Assembly: GCF_002811475.1 (NCBI RefSeq)
Contig: NZ_NPDL01000001.1
Span: 434,001-498,000, forward strand
Direction: 5' to 3'
Length of the DNA stretch: 64,000 nt
DNA from: Leptospira hartskeerlii
Lineage (GTDB): Bacteria; Spirochaetota; Leptospiria; Leptospirales; Leptospiraceae
Shown: positions 19,189 through 28,629 of the stretch, piece by piece
Layout of the letters: every line of letters begins with the position of its first letter
Position numbering within the stretch: the stretch's first letter is position 1
Translations under genes and position numbers: made by a program
The notes under the pieces: generated by a model
The model's database searches: none
What the model saw: the letters and a program-made list of their open reading frames with translations, nothing else
What the model was told of the DNA's origin: nothing

Positions 19189-19270
19189 TGGGCAGGGAAG
19201 GATTCGAACCTTCGAAGGCTTGGCCAGCAGATTTACAGTCTGCCCTCGTTGACCGCTTGAGTACCTACCC
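19189..19270 (-). tRNA. tRNA-Tyr (GTA)
   Basis: Read on the minus strand, the gene begins GGGTAGGTACTC. The acceptor stem GGGTAGG pairs with CCTGCCC (one T-G wobble). The anticodon arm holds GTA, there is a class II variable arm, and the T arm is GAAGG-TTCGAAT-CCTTC. The discriminator is A and CCA is not encoded. Length is 82 nt, as expected for a long-variable-arm tRNA-Tyr. Confidence 0.93.
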
Positions 19271-19331
19271 GTTGTTGAGAGCCATTATTTTTGCTCAGGG
19301 TGGCTGGTCAATCTTATTCGGAAAATGAACG

Positions 19332-19404
<73 letters not shown>

Positions 19405-19491
19405 GTTCAAAGACAGTTTTCGAAACCATTTTGTCGGGTCAATCGATTAAAAAGGATTTTCTCCTGCTTTTGAATATTGTCTTTTGGACAG

Positions 19492-19875
19492 ATGTCTCTT
19501 TTTCTGATCAATACCGGAATGACTCTCTCTATCCTATTTTTTTATACAGGGTATTGGTTTCGTTTTCGGAACAATCGACTTCATAGAATTTTTAATTCGG
19601 GAGGGATCCTTTTCAATCTGGCGACTGCGCTTTATCTACTCGGCTTAAAGTATTTGGGGGAAGGGATAGAACAGTCGGGTCTTATTGCAACTGTTGATAA
19701 ACTGTATATAGACATTCACAGAGCAGTTGCGGCTATTACACTTATTCTGATGTTACTCATGGGTTGGTCTGGGCTGACTAGAAAAAAAGAATTCCATAGG
19801 AAGCTTCATTTTATTTTTCTACCATTATACACACTCGTTTATCTGTCGGGACTGTTTTTGTTCCGTTCGAATTAA
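19492..19875 (+). CDS. Small four-helix membrane protein
   Basis: I do not recognise this 127-aa protein. It has about four hydrophobic segments (roughly residues 4-20, 34-50, 73-92 and 105-122). Histidines sit at helix edges: RLHRIF, DIHRAV and EFHRKLHF, an arrangement seen in small cytochrome-b-like or DUF420-like proteins, though this is only a resemblance. ATG 19492 is preferred; the TTG 15 bp upstream lies in a poor context. It ends 17 bp before the transketolase gene and may be co-transcribed with it. Confidence 0.6.
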   Translation: MSLFLINTGMTLSILFFYTGYWFRFRNNRLHRIFNSGGILFNLATALYLLGLKYLGEGIEQSGLIATVDKLYIDIHRAVAAITLILMLLMGWSGLTRKKEFHRKLHFIFLPLYTLVYLSGLFLFRSN

Positions 19876-19892
19876 TACGGAGCTTTGCAACC

Positions 19893-20717
19893 ATGGAAGA
19901 TACCAAAGAAATCAAAATATTCGCTAATAATATCCGTAAGAACGTGATCAAAATGGTCGCTGCGGCAAAATCCGGTCACCCGGGAGGCCCTCTAGGACTT
20001 GCGGATATCTACGCAGTATTGTACAAAAAGGTCCTAAATCATAAACCTTCCGATCCGGATTGGGAAGATAGAGACAGATTGATCCTTTCCAACGGTCACG
20101 TATGCGCAGTACGTTATGCTGCCATGGCTCAGGCCGGATTTTTTCCTGAGTCCGAACTTCTTACTTTTAGGAACATAAACTCTAGATTACAGGGACATCC
20201 TTCTACCCGTTATTTAAAAGGGATCGAAAGTTCTTCCGGATCTTTGGGCCAAGGACTTTCCGTTTCAGTAGGGATCGCTTTAGCAGCGAGACTTTCTAAA
20301 AAAGACTACAAAGTTTATGCATGTATTTCCGATGGAGAATGCGGAGAAGGTATGACCTGGGAAGCGGCGCAATCCGCTGCTCACTACAAAACTGATAACC
20401 TGATTGCGTTTATGGACAAGAACGGGATCCAGATCGATGGATTCACCAAAGATGTGATGAATCTGGAACCTCTAAACAAAAAGTTTGCCGCATTCGGATG
20501 GAATGTATTAGAAGCAGATGGTCATAATATTGAATCCATTATTTCCGCTTTCGAAAAGGCAAAAGCTCATAAAGGTTCTCCTACCATTATTCTTTTCGAA
20601 ACCGTGTTAGGAAAAGGTGTCTCCTTCATGGAAAATAATCCAGGATGGCATGGCACTCCTCCGAATGCGGAACAAGAAAAGAAAGCATTGGAAGAATTAG
20701 AGCAAGTAACTGCATAA
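19893..20717 (+). CDS. Transketolase, N-terminal (TPP-binding) subunit
   Basis: A 274-aa protein covering only the N-terminal domain of transketolase, which binds the diphosphate of thiamine diphosphate through Mg2+. Visible are [16 protein letters not shown] (~26-41), [24 protein letters not shown] [28 protein letters not shown], the Mg/TPP motif [20 protein letters not shown], and [11 protein letters not shown] at the end. Full-length transketolases are ~650 aa; split enzymes have separate N and C subunits, usually adjacent. Here the C half is not downstream and not elsewhere in the window. Whether it makes a true transketolase depends on a distant partner. Confidence 0.85.
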   Translation: MEDTKEIKIFANNIRKNVIKMVAAAKSGHPGGPLGLADIYAVLYKKVLNHKPSDPDWEDRDRLILSNGHVCAVRYAAMAQAGFFPESELLTFRNINSRLQGHPSTRYLKGIESSSGSLGQGLSVSVGIALAARLSKKDYKVYACISDGECGEGMTWEAAQSAAHYKTDNLIAFMDKNGIQIDGFTKDVMNLEPLNKKFAAFGWNVLEADGHNIESIISAFEKAKAHKGSPTIILFETVLGKGVSFMENNPGWHGTPPNAEQEKKALEELEQVTA

Positions 20718-20725
20718 TCCTCTCG

Positions 20726-20822
20726 GGTTAGAGAAAGAAATTTTTCTAACCTCCACATTTCTCTCAACATAACAAAAGTCTCATTTAATTTTTCCGATCA
20801 CTTGAACAAGTGCGTTCGAAAA
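20726..20822. promoter_or_regulatory. Hairpin and palindrome between transketolase and SirB1-like genes
   Basis: GGTTAGA (20726-20732) pairs with TCTAACC (20745-20751) just after the transketolase stop, a possible weak terminator without a T-run. CACTTGAACAAGTG at 20809-20822 has perfect 6-bp arms around a central AA, about 100 bp before the next start. It has the same design as the TetR operators in this window, but no regulator gene is adjacent. Confidence 0.35.
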
Positions 20823-20919
20823 AGATGGAAGACATAGTTAATTTATACTGCTCATCCTTTTTTGTTTAGATCTTTAAGATCCGAATTGACTTTCGTTTTT
20901 GAAATCGGATTTTATAGAT

Positions 20920-21819
20920 ATGCAATCCTCCGATTCTTTTTTCGGCACAGTTCCATTTCCTCCGGACAAGATCGAGGACAAGTTTTATCAGTTAGAGTTT
21001 TCTTCTCTGCAAGATAAATCTAGGATCATAAAAGAGATCGCTAGCATGATCCCTTGGCAAGTTCGAGTGCAGGAAGTTGCTGACGAGCTAAAAGATCCAA
21101 CTCTTAGAGTGTTTGCGCGTTCGGTAAGTGCGGCAGTTCATTCCGAACGGATCAGTTATCGTTATTCTATCTTGGCAGAAAAGGGTCATCCAAATCATTA
21201 CGACGATCTGGAAGAGGGAGTGTTCCTCCTTTCTTCAGTGATCGATTCAGATCTTTCTTATTTGGATTTCAGGACTTATCTGGATAAGATCGCAATTCGA
21301 GTCGAAGAGTTAGTGGACCTGAACGAAGACCTAGCTTCTGACGAAGTTAAGGTGCACTTTTTAACCAGAGTTCTCTCTCAAGAAGAAGGTTTTGGTGGAA
21401 ATCATGACCAGTACGAAGATCCGAATAATTCTTATCTTCACAAGGTATTCTCTTCTAAAAAAGGGATCCCAATTTCTCTTTCCGTAATCTATCTGTTAGT
21501 GGCTCATAGATTAAATCTCCCCTTATACGGGGTAAATATGCCTCTGCATTTTCTATTGCATTTTGAATCTTCGGAATTCCAAACCTATATAGATTCTTAT
21601 CATGGCGGCGTGATGTTGGATCGTTCTACCTGTATTCGTTTTCTAAAAGCAAACGGATTCCAGGCTCATGAAAGATATTTCACTCATGCAAGTAGTCTGA
21701 CAATTCTCAAAAGAATGTTCCGCAACCTGATCCATATCTACCGTAAAAAAGAGGACAGAGATATGGAAAAGATCCTTTCCCGTCATCTTCTCGCACTAGA
21801 CAATAAATGGAAACCTTGA
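20920..21819 (+). CDS. SirB1-family (transglutaminase-like) protein
   Basis: A 299-aa cytoplasmic protein. The central signature is clear: [23 protein letters not shown] followed by [36 protein letters not shown], typical of the SirB1/YchA group of the transglutaminase-like fold. This group's biochemical activity is not settled, and the classical Cys-His-Asp triad is not evident here. The C-terminal part is helical and often forms a TPR-like segment in relatives. ATG 20920 is preferred over a TTG seven codons upstream. It is followed after 90 bp by the polyprenyl synthase gene. Confidence 0.75.
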   Translation: MQSSDSFFGTVPFPPDKIEDKFYQLEFSSLQDKSRIIKEIASMIPWQVRVQEVADELKDPTLRVFARSVSAAVHSERISYRYSILAEKGHPNHYDDLEEGVFLLSSVIDSDLSYLDFRTYLDKIAIRVEELVDLNEDLASDEVKVHFLTRVLSQEEGFGGNHDQYEDPNNSYLHKVFSSKKGIPISLSVIYLLVAHRLNLPLYGVNMPLHFLLHFESSEFQTYIDSYHGGVMLDRSTCIRFLKANGFQAHERYFTHASSLTILKRMFRNLIHIYRKKEDRDMEKILSRHLLALDNKWKP

Positions 21820-21909
21820 CCATAATTTGGTTCCGAACTTCTCCCCTCGCGTCCTTTACTGCTTGAGCCAAAAATTCGTTTCTAAATACTGTCGTAACAG
21901 GAAACCCGC

Positions 21910-22869
21910 GTGAAAGCAAAAGGATTGAAGGATCTCTTAGTCCGTAAGTTCGATAAAAAACTAAAAGATATCATAGACGAAGATCTCCGCATTTTGGCCG
22001 AGATCAAAGAGTATACGATCCGGTCCGGTGGAAAGAGGATCCGTCCTATTCTACATTATTGCCTTTGTAGGATCCTCGGCTATAAGGGAGATAAATACTC
22101 CGACGTAGGTGCGATTGCAGAGCTGATCCATGCTGCGAGTCTTCTTCATGATGATGTAGTGGACGAGGCTCAAACTAGAAGAGGAATGCCAAGTGTTCCT
22201 TCTAAATTTGGAAATAAAACTTCTATCTTAGCGGGAGATTATCTTCTCGCTTGCGGGATTGACCATCTAAACAGTTTGGGTTCACCCGATCTTATGGATC
22301 TTTTTACAACTGTGATCAAGGATCTTTCCGTTAGCGAACTCATTCAAATGGAATGGGAAAAAAATCCCAAAATTACATTAGATATCTATAATAAAGTAGT
22401 CTATGGAAAGACTGCATCCTTATTCGGAGCGGTGTCCGAGGCAGCGGGAATTTTGGCAGATATTCCTAAGAAGACCAGGAAAAAACTGCACGAGTTTGGG
22501 ATCCGATTGGGTTCCTTATTTCAAAAGCAGGATGATGCTATAGATTATTTCCAGGCCGGAGACCAAACGGGAAAAATTCCTCTAAAAGATTTTCGCAACG
22601 GTTTATATACTTATCCGATCTTGAAATTGCTGGAAATTGCGGATAAGAATGATAAAAAACTGGCTCATTCTTTATTTGCCAAAGATGAAAGGAACTCGGA
22701 CGACGATTTGGTCATTCTATCCTTACTGAACCGATATAATATTCGAAGAAGTCTGAATGAAGAATTTGTAGCGGACGTCGAGGGTCTGTTGAGCTTCTTA
22801 AAATCTTATCCTGAGTCCAACGAAGGCAATCTTGTTAAAGAACAATTCCGCAAACTAATGGAAGTTTGA
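21910..22869 (+). CDS. Polyprenyl diphosphate synthase
   Basis: All-alpha trans-prenyltransferase of 319 aa condensing isopentenyl diphosphate units. The first Asp-rich motif is DDVVD (81-85) in [16 protein letters not shown]. The second is DDAID (208-212) in [25 protein letters not shown] at 40-46 is the usual N-terminal substrate motif. A bulky residue pattern before the first motif sets chain length; I cannot predict it, but a quinone side-chain (IspB-type) role is the usual one for this size. GTG start at 21910 with AGGAAA upstream. A bidirectional terminator follows. Confidence 0.88.
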   Translation: MKAKGLKDLLVRKFDKKLKDIIDEDLRILAEIKEYTIRSGGKRIRPILHYCLCRILGYKGDKYSDVGAIAELIHAASLLHDDVVDEAQTRRGMPSVPSKFGNKTSILAGDYLLACGIDHLNSLGSPDLMDLFTTVIKDLSVSELIQMEWEKNPKITLDIYNKVVYGKTASLFGAVSEAAGILADIPKKTRKKLHEFGIRLGSLFQKQDDAIDYFQAGDQTGKIPLKDFRNGLYTYPILKLLEIADKNDKKLAHSLFAKDERNSDDDLVILSLLNRYNIRRSLNEEFVADVEGLLSFLKSYPESNEGNLVKEQFRKLMEV

Positions 22870-22914
22870 TCTTATAAAGTTAGTTTACCTTCTTCTTAAC
22901 GTGCTCTCTAAAAA

Positions 22915-22949
22915 CAAAAAAGCCGCGATGTCAAACCGCGGCTTTTCTT
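22915..22949. terminator. Bidirectional rho-independent terminator
   Basis: AGCCGCG (22921-22927) pairs with CGCGGCT (22937-22943), extended by flanking A- and T-runs on both sides. It lies between the 3' ends of the convergent polyprenyl synthase and lipoprotein genes and should serve both. Confidence 0.88.
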
Positions 22950-22971
22950 TTAGCTCTATGTTAAACTCGGA

Positions 22972-23718
22972 TCACTGACCGGTAGTGGAAGAACCGGAAG
23001 GGATCGCGTTACTTGTACAATTAATATCACCTTTGATAGAAACAGTAGGACCACTTGCAGTATTCGTATTATAACATTTTAAACCATCTTGTGTATAACA
23101 CATACTCGAAGAAGTAGCAGAAGTACAGTTGATAAAGTCTGTAGTATAACATTGGGTCAAGGCAAGGCCTGCGGATCCTGTCGTTACTTTGTTTCCTACT
23201 AAGTCCAAGGTGACAGTCAAATAAGAGAGAGCTTGCGTGCTCGAAGTTCCTGTATCCACAGGTACTCCACTTCCTCCCCAGAAAATTTTTCCGTAGTTTG
23301 CTACTACTGGAGAAATTCCTAATAAAGGTAAACCAGAGAAGGAGAATCCTTGCTGAGCATCTACTGTTCCTTGGTTTTGAGTCGCATCGTAAACGAATTT
23401 CAAGGTTACGAATGCTCCTGTGGTAAAATACATCCTGGAATTGATCGTAAATAAATTCGTAGTGGAACCTGTGCTTGTAGTAGTTCCTGTCGTGGTCCCA
23501 CTGCTGGAACTGGAATAAGGAGTTGCGCTTCCGCAGTTGGATGTCTTGTCCTTATCGATCTCTCCTTGGATAGGGAAGGTGGAACCGTCGGTCCCGGTAA
23601 CAGTAAGATCTACTTTATTGGTATCACCAGTGTTGCATGACACAAGCACCGCGACCGTGGCGATTAGGCCGACAAATGCAGGGAATAATTTGGAAATAAA
23701 CTGTTTAGAGGACGCCAT
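22972..23718 (-). CDS. Ser/Thr-rich hypothetical lipoprotein
   Basis: A 248-aa surface or periplasmic lipoprotein candidate of unknown function. ATG 23718 gives a signal LFPAFVGLIATVAVLVSC with the lipidated Cys near residue 28. The mature chain starts NTGDTNKVDLTVTGTDGS and then has a Ser/Thr/Gly low-complexity run (SSSSSGTTTGTTTSTGSTT) at ~55-75. The rest is strand-rich with several Cys in the C-terminal third (CYTTDFINC, CYTQDGLKC) that could form disulphides. A much longer upstream frame is open but would place the signal internally. Shared terminator with the convergent ispB-like gene. Confidence 0.65.
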   Translation of the reverse strand: MASSKQFISKLFPAFVGLIATVAVLVSCNTGDTNKVDLTVTGTDGSTFPIQGEIDKDKTSNCGSATPYSSSSSGTTTGTTTSTGSTTNLFTINSRMYFTTGAFVTLKFVYDATQNQGTVDAQQGFSFSGLPLLGISPVVANYGKIFWGGSGVPVDTGTSSTQALSYLTVTLDLVGNKVTTGSAGLALTQCYTTDFINCTSATSSSMCYTQDGLKCYNTNTASGPTVSIKGDINCTSNAIPSGSSTTGQ

Positions 23719-23869
23719 AATTCTAATATCTATCTTCGGAAAATCATGGTCAAGAATGAAATCTTGGGAACGAAAACTCAACCAGTTGGACTTAGACCCT
23801 GAAAACTCCCCGAGAGGTTCCACCATTGAGTTGACTTGCCTCCGATTTTAGTTTCCGATCGTCCTTCTA

Positions 23870-25012
23870 ATGAATGCAAGGGCCGAATCTTATTCAGATT
23901 ATAAACCAGGTGTTTTGGAAAAATGGGGCATTAAAATTCTCCGGAATTATGTCAATGCGGAGAAGGAAGAGGAAAAAATCCTTGGACCAAGCCCGGACTT
24001 CTTCCCCAAAAGCACTACGATTATACGCTGGGCTTCCTTCTTAGGATTGCAGATCGGATTTTGGACTACTTATTTTATTATCCTAGTAGAGAAACTTTTT
24101 CCGGAATCACCGGAAGTATTCTCTCCAGAGTTTATAGAAAAATGGAGTTATGCGGGAGCAGCACTTGCAATCGGGACCATCGTAGAATTTTATCTTCTTT
24201 ATAAATTAGGATTATGGGCTGCATATAAACTTACAAAACTTTCCGGCATCCGATTAGAAGAAGATCCGGACCTGGTAACAGGAAATGCAAATTTACTTTC
24301 CAGAATGGCTTTGGAAATCCCGGACCCGGATCTAAAACTATTGGGAATAGATCCGTTACGACTCACAGACAAAAGAAGTTTGCTCATACGAACATTCTTT
24401 TATAAGACAAAGGTATTACTTTCTAACCTGCTCGCTAAGATCGTACTCAGAAAAATTTTAGCCAGAAACTCCTTACGAGTATATGCAGATTATATTGCCG
24501 CTCCTATAACGGCGATTTGGGACGGAGTTGTCATGTATCTGATCTTAAAAGAACTTAGGATCAGATTACTTTCCAGGATCATAGCGAAAGAAGTCACAGA
24601 CGAAATATTAAAAAATAGGGATAAACTGAGTAAAGAAGGGAAGATTGCATTCTTAGCCGCTGTCGGGAATTCGGTAGTATTCACCCAAGTATTTCATCCC
24701 AATTTGGAATACATGCTGATCAAAATGCATAAAGGATTCGGTTTGAATTCTCAAAACGGATCTTTGGATGATCTGGATACATTCGGAAGTTTGGTTTCCC
24801 AATTATCTAAGGAAGAAAAGAAGGCATGCTTACGGTTATTATGTATCGCATGTTCCTTCGATGGAAAACTATCATCGTTCGAAACAAAACATATTAAACG
24901 AATTCTGGGAGAAGAAGCAAAAGAGAATTTGGACTCGATCCGAATTCTTTCGGAGTATATTCGAAAAGGAAATTTAGAAGCTTGCAGAGAAAGGAGTCGC
25001 CTATTTTCCTAG
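23870..25012 (+). CDS. Membrane protein with TerB-like C-terminal region
   Basis: A 380-aa protein I cannot name. Hydrophobic segments lie at about 50-72, 92-115 and 205-225. The N-terminal LEKWGIKILRNYVNAEKEEEKILGPSPDF is soluble. The C-terminal ~110 residues are helical, with LCIACSFDGKLSSFETKHIKRILGE, which resembles the acidic EF-hand-like helix pair of TerB domains (D-G-x-L-s-x-x-E). No enzyme motif is seen. The upstream lipoprotein gene is divergent, 151 bp away. It ends 44 bp before the MBL hydrolase gene, so the two may form an operon. Confidence 0.55.
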   Translation: MNARAESYSDYKPGVLEKWGIKILRNYVNAEKEEEKILGPSPDFFPKSTTIIRWASFLGLQIGFWTTYFIILVEKLFPESPEVFSPEFIEKWSYAGAALAIGTIVEFYLLYKLGLWAAYKLTKLSGIRLEEDPDLVTGNANLLSRMALEIPDPDLKLLGIDPLRLTDKRSLLIRTFFYKTKVLLSNLLAKIVLRKILARNSLRVYADYIAAPITAIWDGVVMYLILKELRIRLLSRIIAKEVTDEILKNRDKLSKEGKIAFLAAVGNSVVFTQVFHPNLEYMLIKMHKGFGLNSQNGSLDDLDTFGSLVSQLSKEEKKACLRLLCIACSFDGKLSSFETKHIKRILGEEAKENLDSIRILSEYIRKGNLEACRERSRLFS

Positions 25013-25056
25013 AAGACGGACTAGGCAGATCGATTTAGACAAGGGAGAATTCGAGT

Positions 25057-26088
25057 TTGAAAATATATCACTATGACTCAATTCCAGACGTAAAAGAAAT
25101 CGGGGACGGAATTTTTAAAACGGAGATCCCACAGCCGTTTTATGCACCTAACAATATCTATATTCTTCCTGATGGAGAACCTGCACTTATAGATTCGGGT
25201 TATCTTGCAAATTTAGGAATGCTCCAAAGGGCACTTCGCAAGATCGGACTTAGCCTGAATAAGATCAAACATATCTTCTATACTCACAATCATTTGGATC
25301 ATCTTAGCGCTGTTCTTACGATCCGTTATTATACGGATGCAAAACTCTATGCGATGAAAGGAATGGCTTCCGGCATCGGAAATTATTTGGAACATGTGGA
25401 AATGTTCAACAGAGCTTCTAAACGATTGGTGTACAAAGGCCATAGAGTTCCGGAAGATCGAAAAAGAGAATTAACAAGGATAGAAGAAGGAAATCTAAAC
25501 TTAAGAAATACGTTAAGTAGAGGAACTCGAATCGATCCTATTTTAAAATTCGATATAGAATTGGAAGAAGGGGACGTGATCCATGCCGGAGGAAGAGATA
25601 TCGGATTTTTACATACGCCTGGTCATAATCTCTGGCATCTCACTCCTTATATCTTGGAAGAGAATATTTTTTTCACAGGAGACTTGGTCTTACAAAACAT
25701 ATCTTCTATTTATGCGGAAATAGACGGAAATCTAGAAGATTATTACCGTTCTTTGGAAAGGATCTCTAAAATGAGTATCCGCAGATTATTGCCTGCTCAT
25801 GGACCAGAACCTGAATCTCCTCAAAAGGCAATTAAACTTCTTCATAAAACATTACAGATCTTGGAAAGAGGCGTGATCCGCAGGCTCAAGGAAAAAGAAT
25901 ACGATCTTTCCGCACTAACTTTGGAAGCGATGGGGGAGAAGGTTGCTAATTCAGGATATTATAATACCGCTATGGCGATCTTACACTCTATGGTCCGTAA
26001 GTTTATAGATAAGGGTTGGGTAGAAATTATAGAAACTGAACCACCTTACGAAACCTATCGTTGGATCGCAGATACTCCTGAGACTTAA
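25057..26088 (+). CDS. Metallo-beta-lactamase-fold hydrolase
   Basis: A 343-aa zinc hydrolase. The metal motif is THNHLDH (His77, His79, Asp81, His82). Further ligands lie in HTPGHNLWHLTPY, FFTGDLVLQN (Asp) and LLPAHGPEP (His). The C-terminal ~80 residues (LKEKEYDLSALTLEAMGEK...) form a winged-helix-like extension, as in LACTB2/RNase-type or glyoxalase-related members. The role could be thioester or nucleic-acid hydrolysis; the sequence does not decide. The start is TTG at 25057 with AAGGGAG upstream. Its stop codon overlaps that of the convergent exonuclease gene. Confidence 0.82.
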   Translation: MKIYHYDSIPDVKEIGDGIFKTEIPQPFYAPNNIYILPDGEPALIDSGYLANLGMLQRALRKIGLSLNKIKHIFYTHNHLDHLSAVLTIRYYTDAKLYAMKGMASGIGNYLEHVEMFNRASKRLVYKGHRVPEDRKRELTRIEEGNLNLRNTLSRGTRIDPILKFDIELEEGDVIHAGGRDIGFLHTPGHNLWHLTPYILEENIFFTGDLVLQNISSIYAEIDGNLEDYYRSLERISKMSIRRLLPAHGPEPESPQKAIKLLHKTLQILERGVIRRLKEKEYDLSALTLEAMGEKVANSGYYNTAMAILHSMVRKFIDKGWVEIIETEPPYETYRWIADTPET

Positions 26089-26855
26089 AACTCTGGGATC
26101 ACTTCTCCGAAAAAGCGAGTTTCTTTGATCTTTAAATTATAGGCTTTGATAAACAAAAGTTCCAGGTTAACCACATCTTCTCTATTATATTTTAAAAGAA
26201 GATCCAATGCGTCTTGGTCGTCGTACTGAACATACTGCCACCACAATCGAACGGCATCCGCACCGTTGACTTCGTAAGGAAGATCTCTTTTGATACCGAG
26301 TGCCTTCTCACATCCTTTTAAACCACCTTTGATCCCGAGGCTTCGAAGAATATACATTAGATCTAAATGGCGGTTCTTAAATTTTTTACCGAATTCTTTT
26401 TCTAAAAAAGGAACGTCGAATGCAGCTCCGTTATAAGTCACAAAAACATGGGAAGAAGAAAGTTCTTCCGGAAAATCATCCATGTTCCTTCCTCTCAGAT
26501 ATGTTTTGAAATCTTTACCGTCATAAGTTCCTACAACAGTCACGAAGTCACCACTTCCTAAACCGGAAGTTTCAATATCCAAGTAGAGGAGATTTTCTCG
26601 GATGATCGGGAATAATCTCCATTTTTGTTGGTTCGGTAGAGCGAAGAAAAAATAATCCCAGTTCTTTCTATCCATTTCCTTTCTAGAAAAATCCAGAGAG
26701 TCCAAAAGTAATCTGGAATGCATGTCCGTTGGGGACTTTACTTTTTCTTTTAATACTTCTCTGAACTCTTCCCAATGGAGAATTCCTTGGTCCCAGAGTT
26801 TCCCCTCTTCGATTATGTCGATGCCAGGGAGATGGCAGAATGTATGTTCTAACAA
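26085..26855 (-). CDS. DEDD-type exonuclease, YprB-like
   Basis: Ribonuclease-H-like 3'-5' exonuclease of 256 aa. Exo I is YLDIETSGLG (Asp93, Glu95), exo II is TYNGAAFDVPFL (Asp147) and exo III is YNREDVVN (Asp227), with Tyr223 in the DEDDy position. The order and spacing match YprB/DUF429-independent RNase H-like proteins. The first ~80 residues form the helical N-terminal segment typical of YprB. Substrate (RNA or DNA) unknown. Its 3' end overlaps the MBL gene's by 4 bp. It starts 4 bp before the lnt stop codon region, so it probably follows lnt in the same transcript. Confidence 0.78.
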   Translation of the reverse strand: MLEHTFCHLPGIDIIEEGKLWDQGILHWEEFREVLKEKVKSPTDMHSRLLLDSLDFSRKEMDRKNWDYFFFALPNQQKWRLFPIIRENLLYLDIETSGLGSGDFVTVVGTYDGKDFKTYLRGRNMDDFPEELSSSHVFVTYNGAAFDVPFLEKEFGKKFKNRHLDLMYILRSLGIKGGLKGCEKALGIKRDLPYEVNGADAVRLWWQYVQYDDQDALDLLLKYNREDVVNLELLFIKAYNLKIKETRFFGEVIPEF

Positions 26856-26859
26856 AGAG

Positions 26860-28629
26860 TTAATCCTTAGTTTTGAAAAACGTCTTTTTTCCTACAAGAA
26901 AGAATAACGTGAATACCAGGATCGTATATAGATAAAAAGGAAAATTTCCCCATTCTGAATAGAATGTATTTCCACCGTTTTTCAATTTTGTGGCTGGCAG
27001 CAAAAATGATCTGGTATCTTTTTCTCCATATCTTGTAGGATGATTTAAACTTCTTCCATAAGGATCCACTGCGAATGAAATTCCTGTAACTGCAGGACGC
27101 ACCATAGTCAGTCCGAATTCTATCGCTCTAAAACGAACAGCTCCTCCGTGTTGCCAAGCCTCTATCTCGGAGGAGAACCAGGAATCGTTGGTTGGATTTA
27201 CAAAAAAAGTATATGTATCCTTGGACGCGAATTTAACGGAATCTCTAACAAGATAAGAGAACATGGCCTCATAACAGATCAAAGGTAGGATCTGGTAAGA
27301 AACATTTTCTTCTTTGCCAGAGCTCGTTAAAATTGGACGGAAATGATCCGGATTTTGGATCAAAGGAGTTTCTTCTTCCGTTGGTAGAGAAGGAATCCTT
27401 TCTCTTCTAAAAGAACGATTTCCTATAAGAGGTTTAGGATTTCCTCCAGTGATATAAAAGGAAGTTTCCTTAAACAGTTTTCTTAAAAAAGGAAACGCAG
27501 ACTCGAAAGGAATATATTCCCCAAAAGCGAGTAATCTTCTTTTATCATAACGCACCACTTCTCCATTGGAAGAAGAAAGAAGTGTAACCTGATTTTTTAA
27601 ACCTTCCGGAAAGCGGTTCAGCTCATTGTATAAAATATCCGCGCCGGATTTATACGTTAGATACATTAGGGCGCCATGGAATGTAGAGGAATATACACCT
27701 TGTCCAGGATTCTCATTCGGAATAGTTCCATGAAATGGGACCGCAGACTCTGGTAAAAATAAAAGATCAGGAGGAGGAGAAGTTTCCAAAGAAGAACGAA
27801 GTCCTAACTCTAAACTTGTGCTGATTGTTTGTCCTACAAATTCGGGATTTTCCGCTAATTCTCTTTTGCCTGGCGAAGTATTCGGTTGTATTAAAACTCC
27901 TGAAAGTTTTAAGATCCCATCCTCGATCGCAGGAGTTGAATTTGGTACGGTATAATCCGGAGCGGAATAAAGTCTAAAACCGCCTAAGGTCCAAACAACT
28001 CCGAAAATAAGGATTCCCGAAATGCCGTATCTTTGTCCGAAAGGGTTTCTAATTAAAACTAAAGAAGAACCTCCTAAAAGAAGAAAAAATCCTACTCCAA
28101 ACACACCCGCCCAAGATGCGATTTGGGAAAAGGAAAGATTTCCTTCCGCTAAATTTCCCCAATACCAAGGAAATAGTTGAGGCATGATTAGATCGGAAAG
28201 AATTCCCCAAATAGGAAAGATTGCCCAGCCGAATAAAATAGATTTTTCCGGAGAGTTAATATACTTATTATATAAGAATAAACTAAAATTCCAGCCCAAG
28301 TAAAAGATGATAAGTTTAAAATGGGAGAAGATCCCATATACTAAGAATAATGTCCAGGAGACGCTCGTGCCTGCTCCCGAAATTGCAGATATAGAGGAGG
28401 GGATCCAGAAAAATACGATCAAATTAATGATTTGGGAAAGTCCCAAAATCCAGAAGACTGCTGATTTAAGTTTCCATTCTCTTAATTCTAAAAATAGAAT
28501 ATAGATACAAACCGCGGAAAGCCCTCCCGCAGGAAAAAACGCGAAGGGCTCCATTCCGAAAAGGATTCCGGACGCAATTCCGATCAGGCATAAAAATGGA
28601 CGGATCGGATTTCTGGAAAATCGGATCAT
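26860..28629 (-). CDS. lnt: Apolipoprotein N-acyltransferase
   Basis: Inner-membrane enzyme that adds the third acyl chain to lipoproteins, 589 aa. The N-terminal half has about six to seven hydrophobic segments. The nitrilase-like periplasmic domain has all three catalytic residues: Glu in FLPESAVPFHG, Lys in VRYDKRRLLAFGEYIPFE and Cys in LPLICYEAMFS. A C-terminal hydrophobic helix (FPFYLYTILVFTLFFLVG) closes it. This fits a window rich in predicted lipoproteins. Its ATG overlaps the stop codon of the upstream lipase-chaperone-like gene (ATGA), so translation is coupled. Length is slightly above the E. coli enzyme. Confidence 0.9.
   Translation of the reverse strand: MIRFSRNPIRPFLCLIGIASGILFGMEPFAFFPAGGLSAVCIYILFLELREWKLKSAVFWILGLSQIINLIVFFWIPSSISAISGAGTSVSWTLFLVYGIFSHFKLIIFYLGWNFSLFLYNKYINSPEKSILFGWAIFPIWGILSDLIMPQLFPWYWGNLAEGNLSFSQIASWAGVFGVGFFLLLGGSSLVLIRNPFGQRYGISGILIFGVVWTLGGFRLYSAPDYTVPNSTPAIEDGILKLSGVLIQPNTSPGKRELAENPEFVGQTISTSLELGLRSSLETSPPPDLLFLPESAVPFHGTIPNENPGQGVYSSTFHGALMYLTYKSGADILYNELNRFPEGLKNQVTLLSSSNGEVVRYDKRRLLAFGEYIPFESAFPFLRKLFKETSFYITGGNPKPLIGNRSFRRERIPSLPTEEETPLIQNPDHFRPILTSSGKEENVSYQILPLICYEAMFSYLVRDSVKFASKDTYTFFVNPTNDSWFSSEIEAWQHGGAVRFRAIEFGLTMVRPAVTGISFAVDPYGRSLNHPTRYGEKDTRSFLLPATKLKNGGNTFYSEWGNFPFYLYTILVFTLFFLVGKKTFFKTKD

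Noticed and set aside
19055..19252. 65-codon frame running into tRNA-Tyr
   Set aside because: It overlaps a clear tRNA gene on the opposite strand and has no coding character.
23719..23826. 36-residue extension of the Ser/Thr-rich lipoprotein
   Set aside because: It would bury the signal peptide internally; ATG 23718 gives a normal lipoprotein start.
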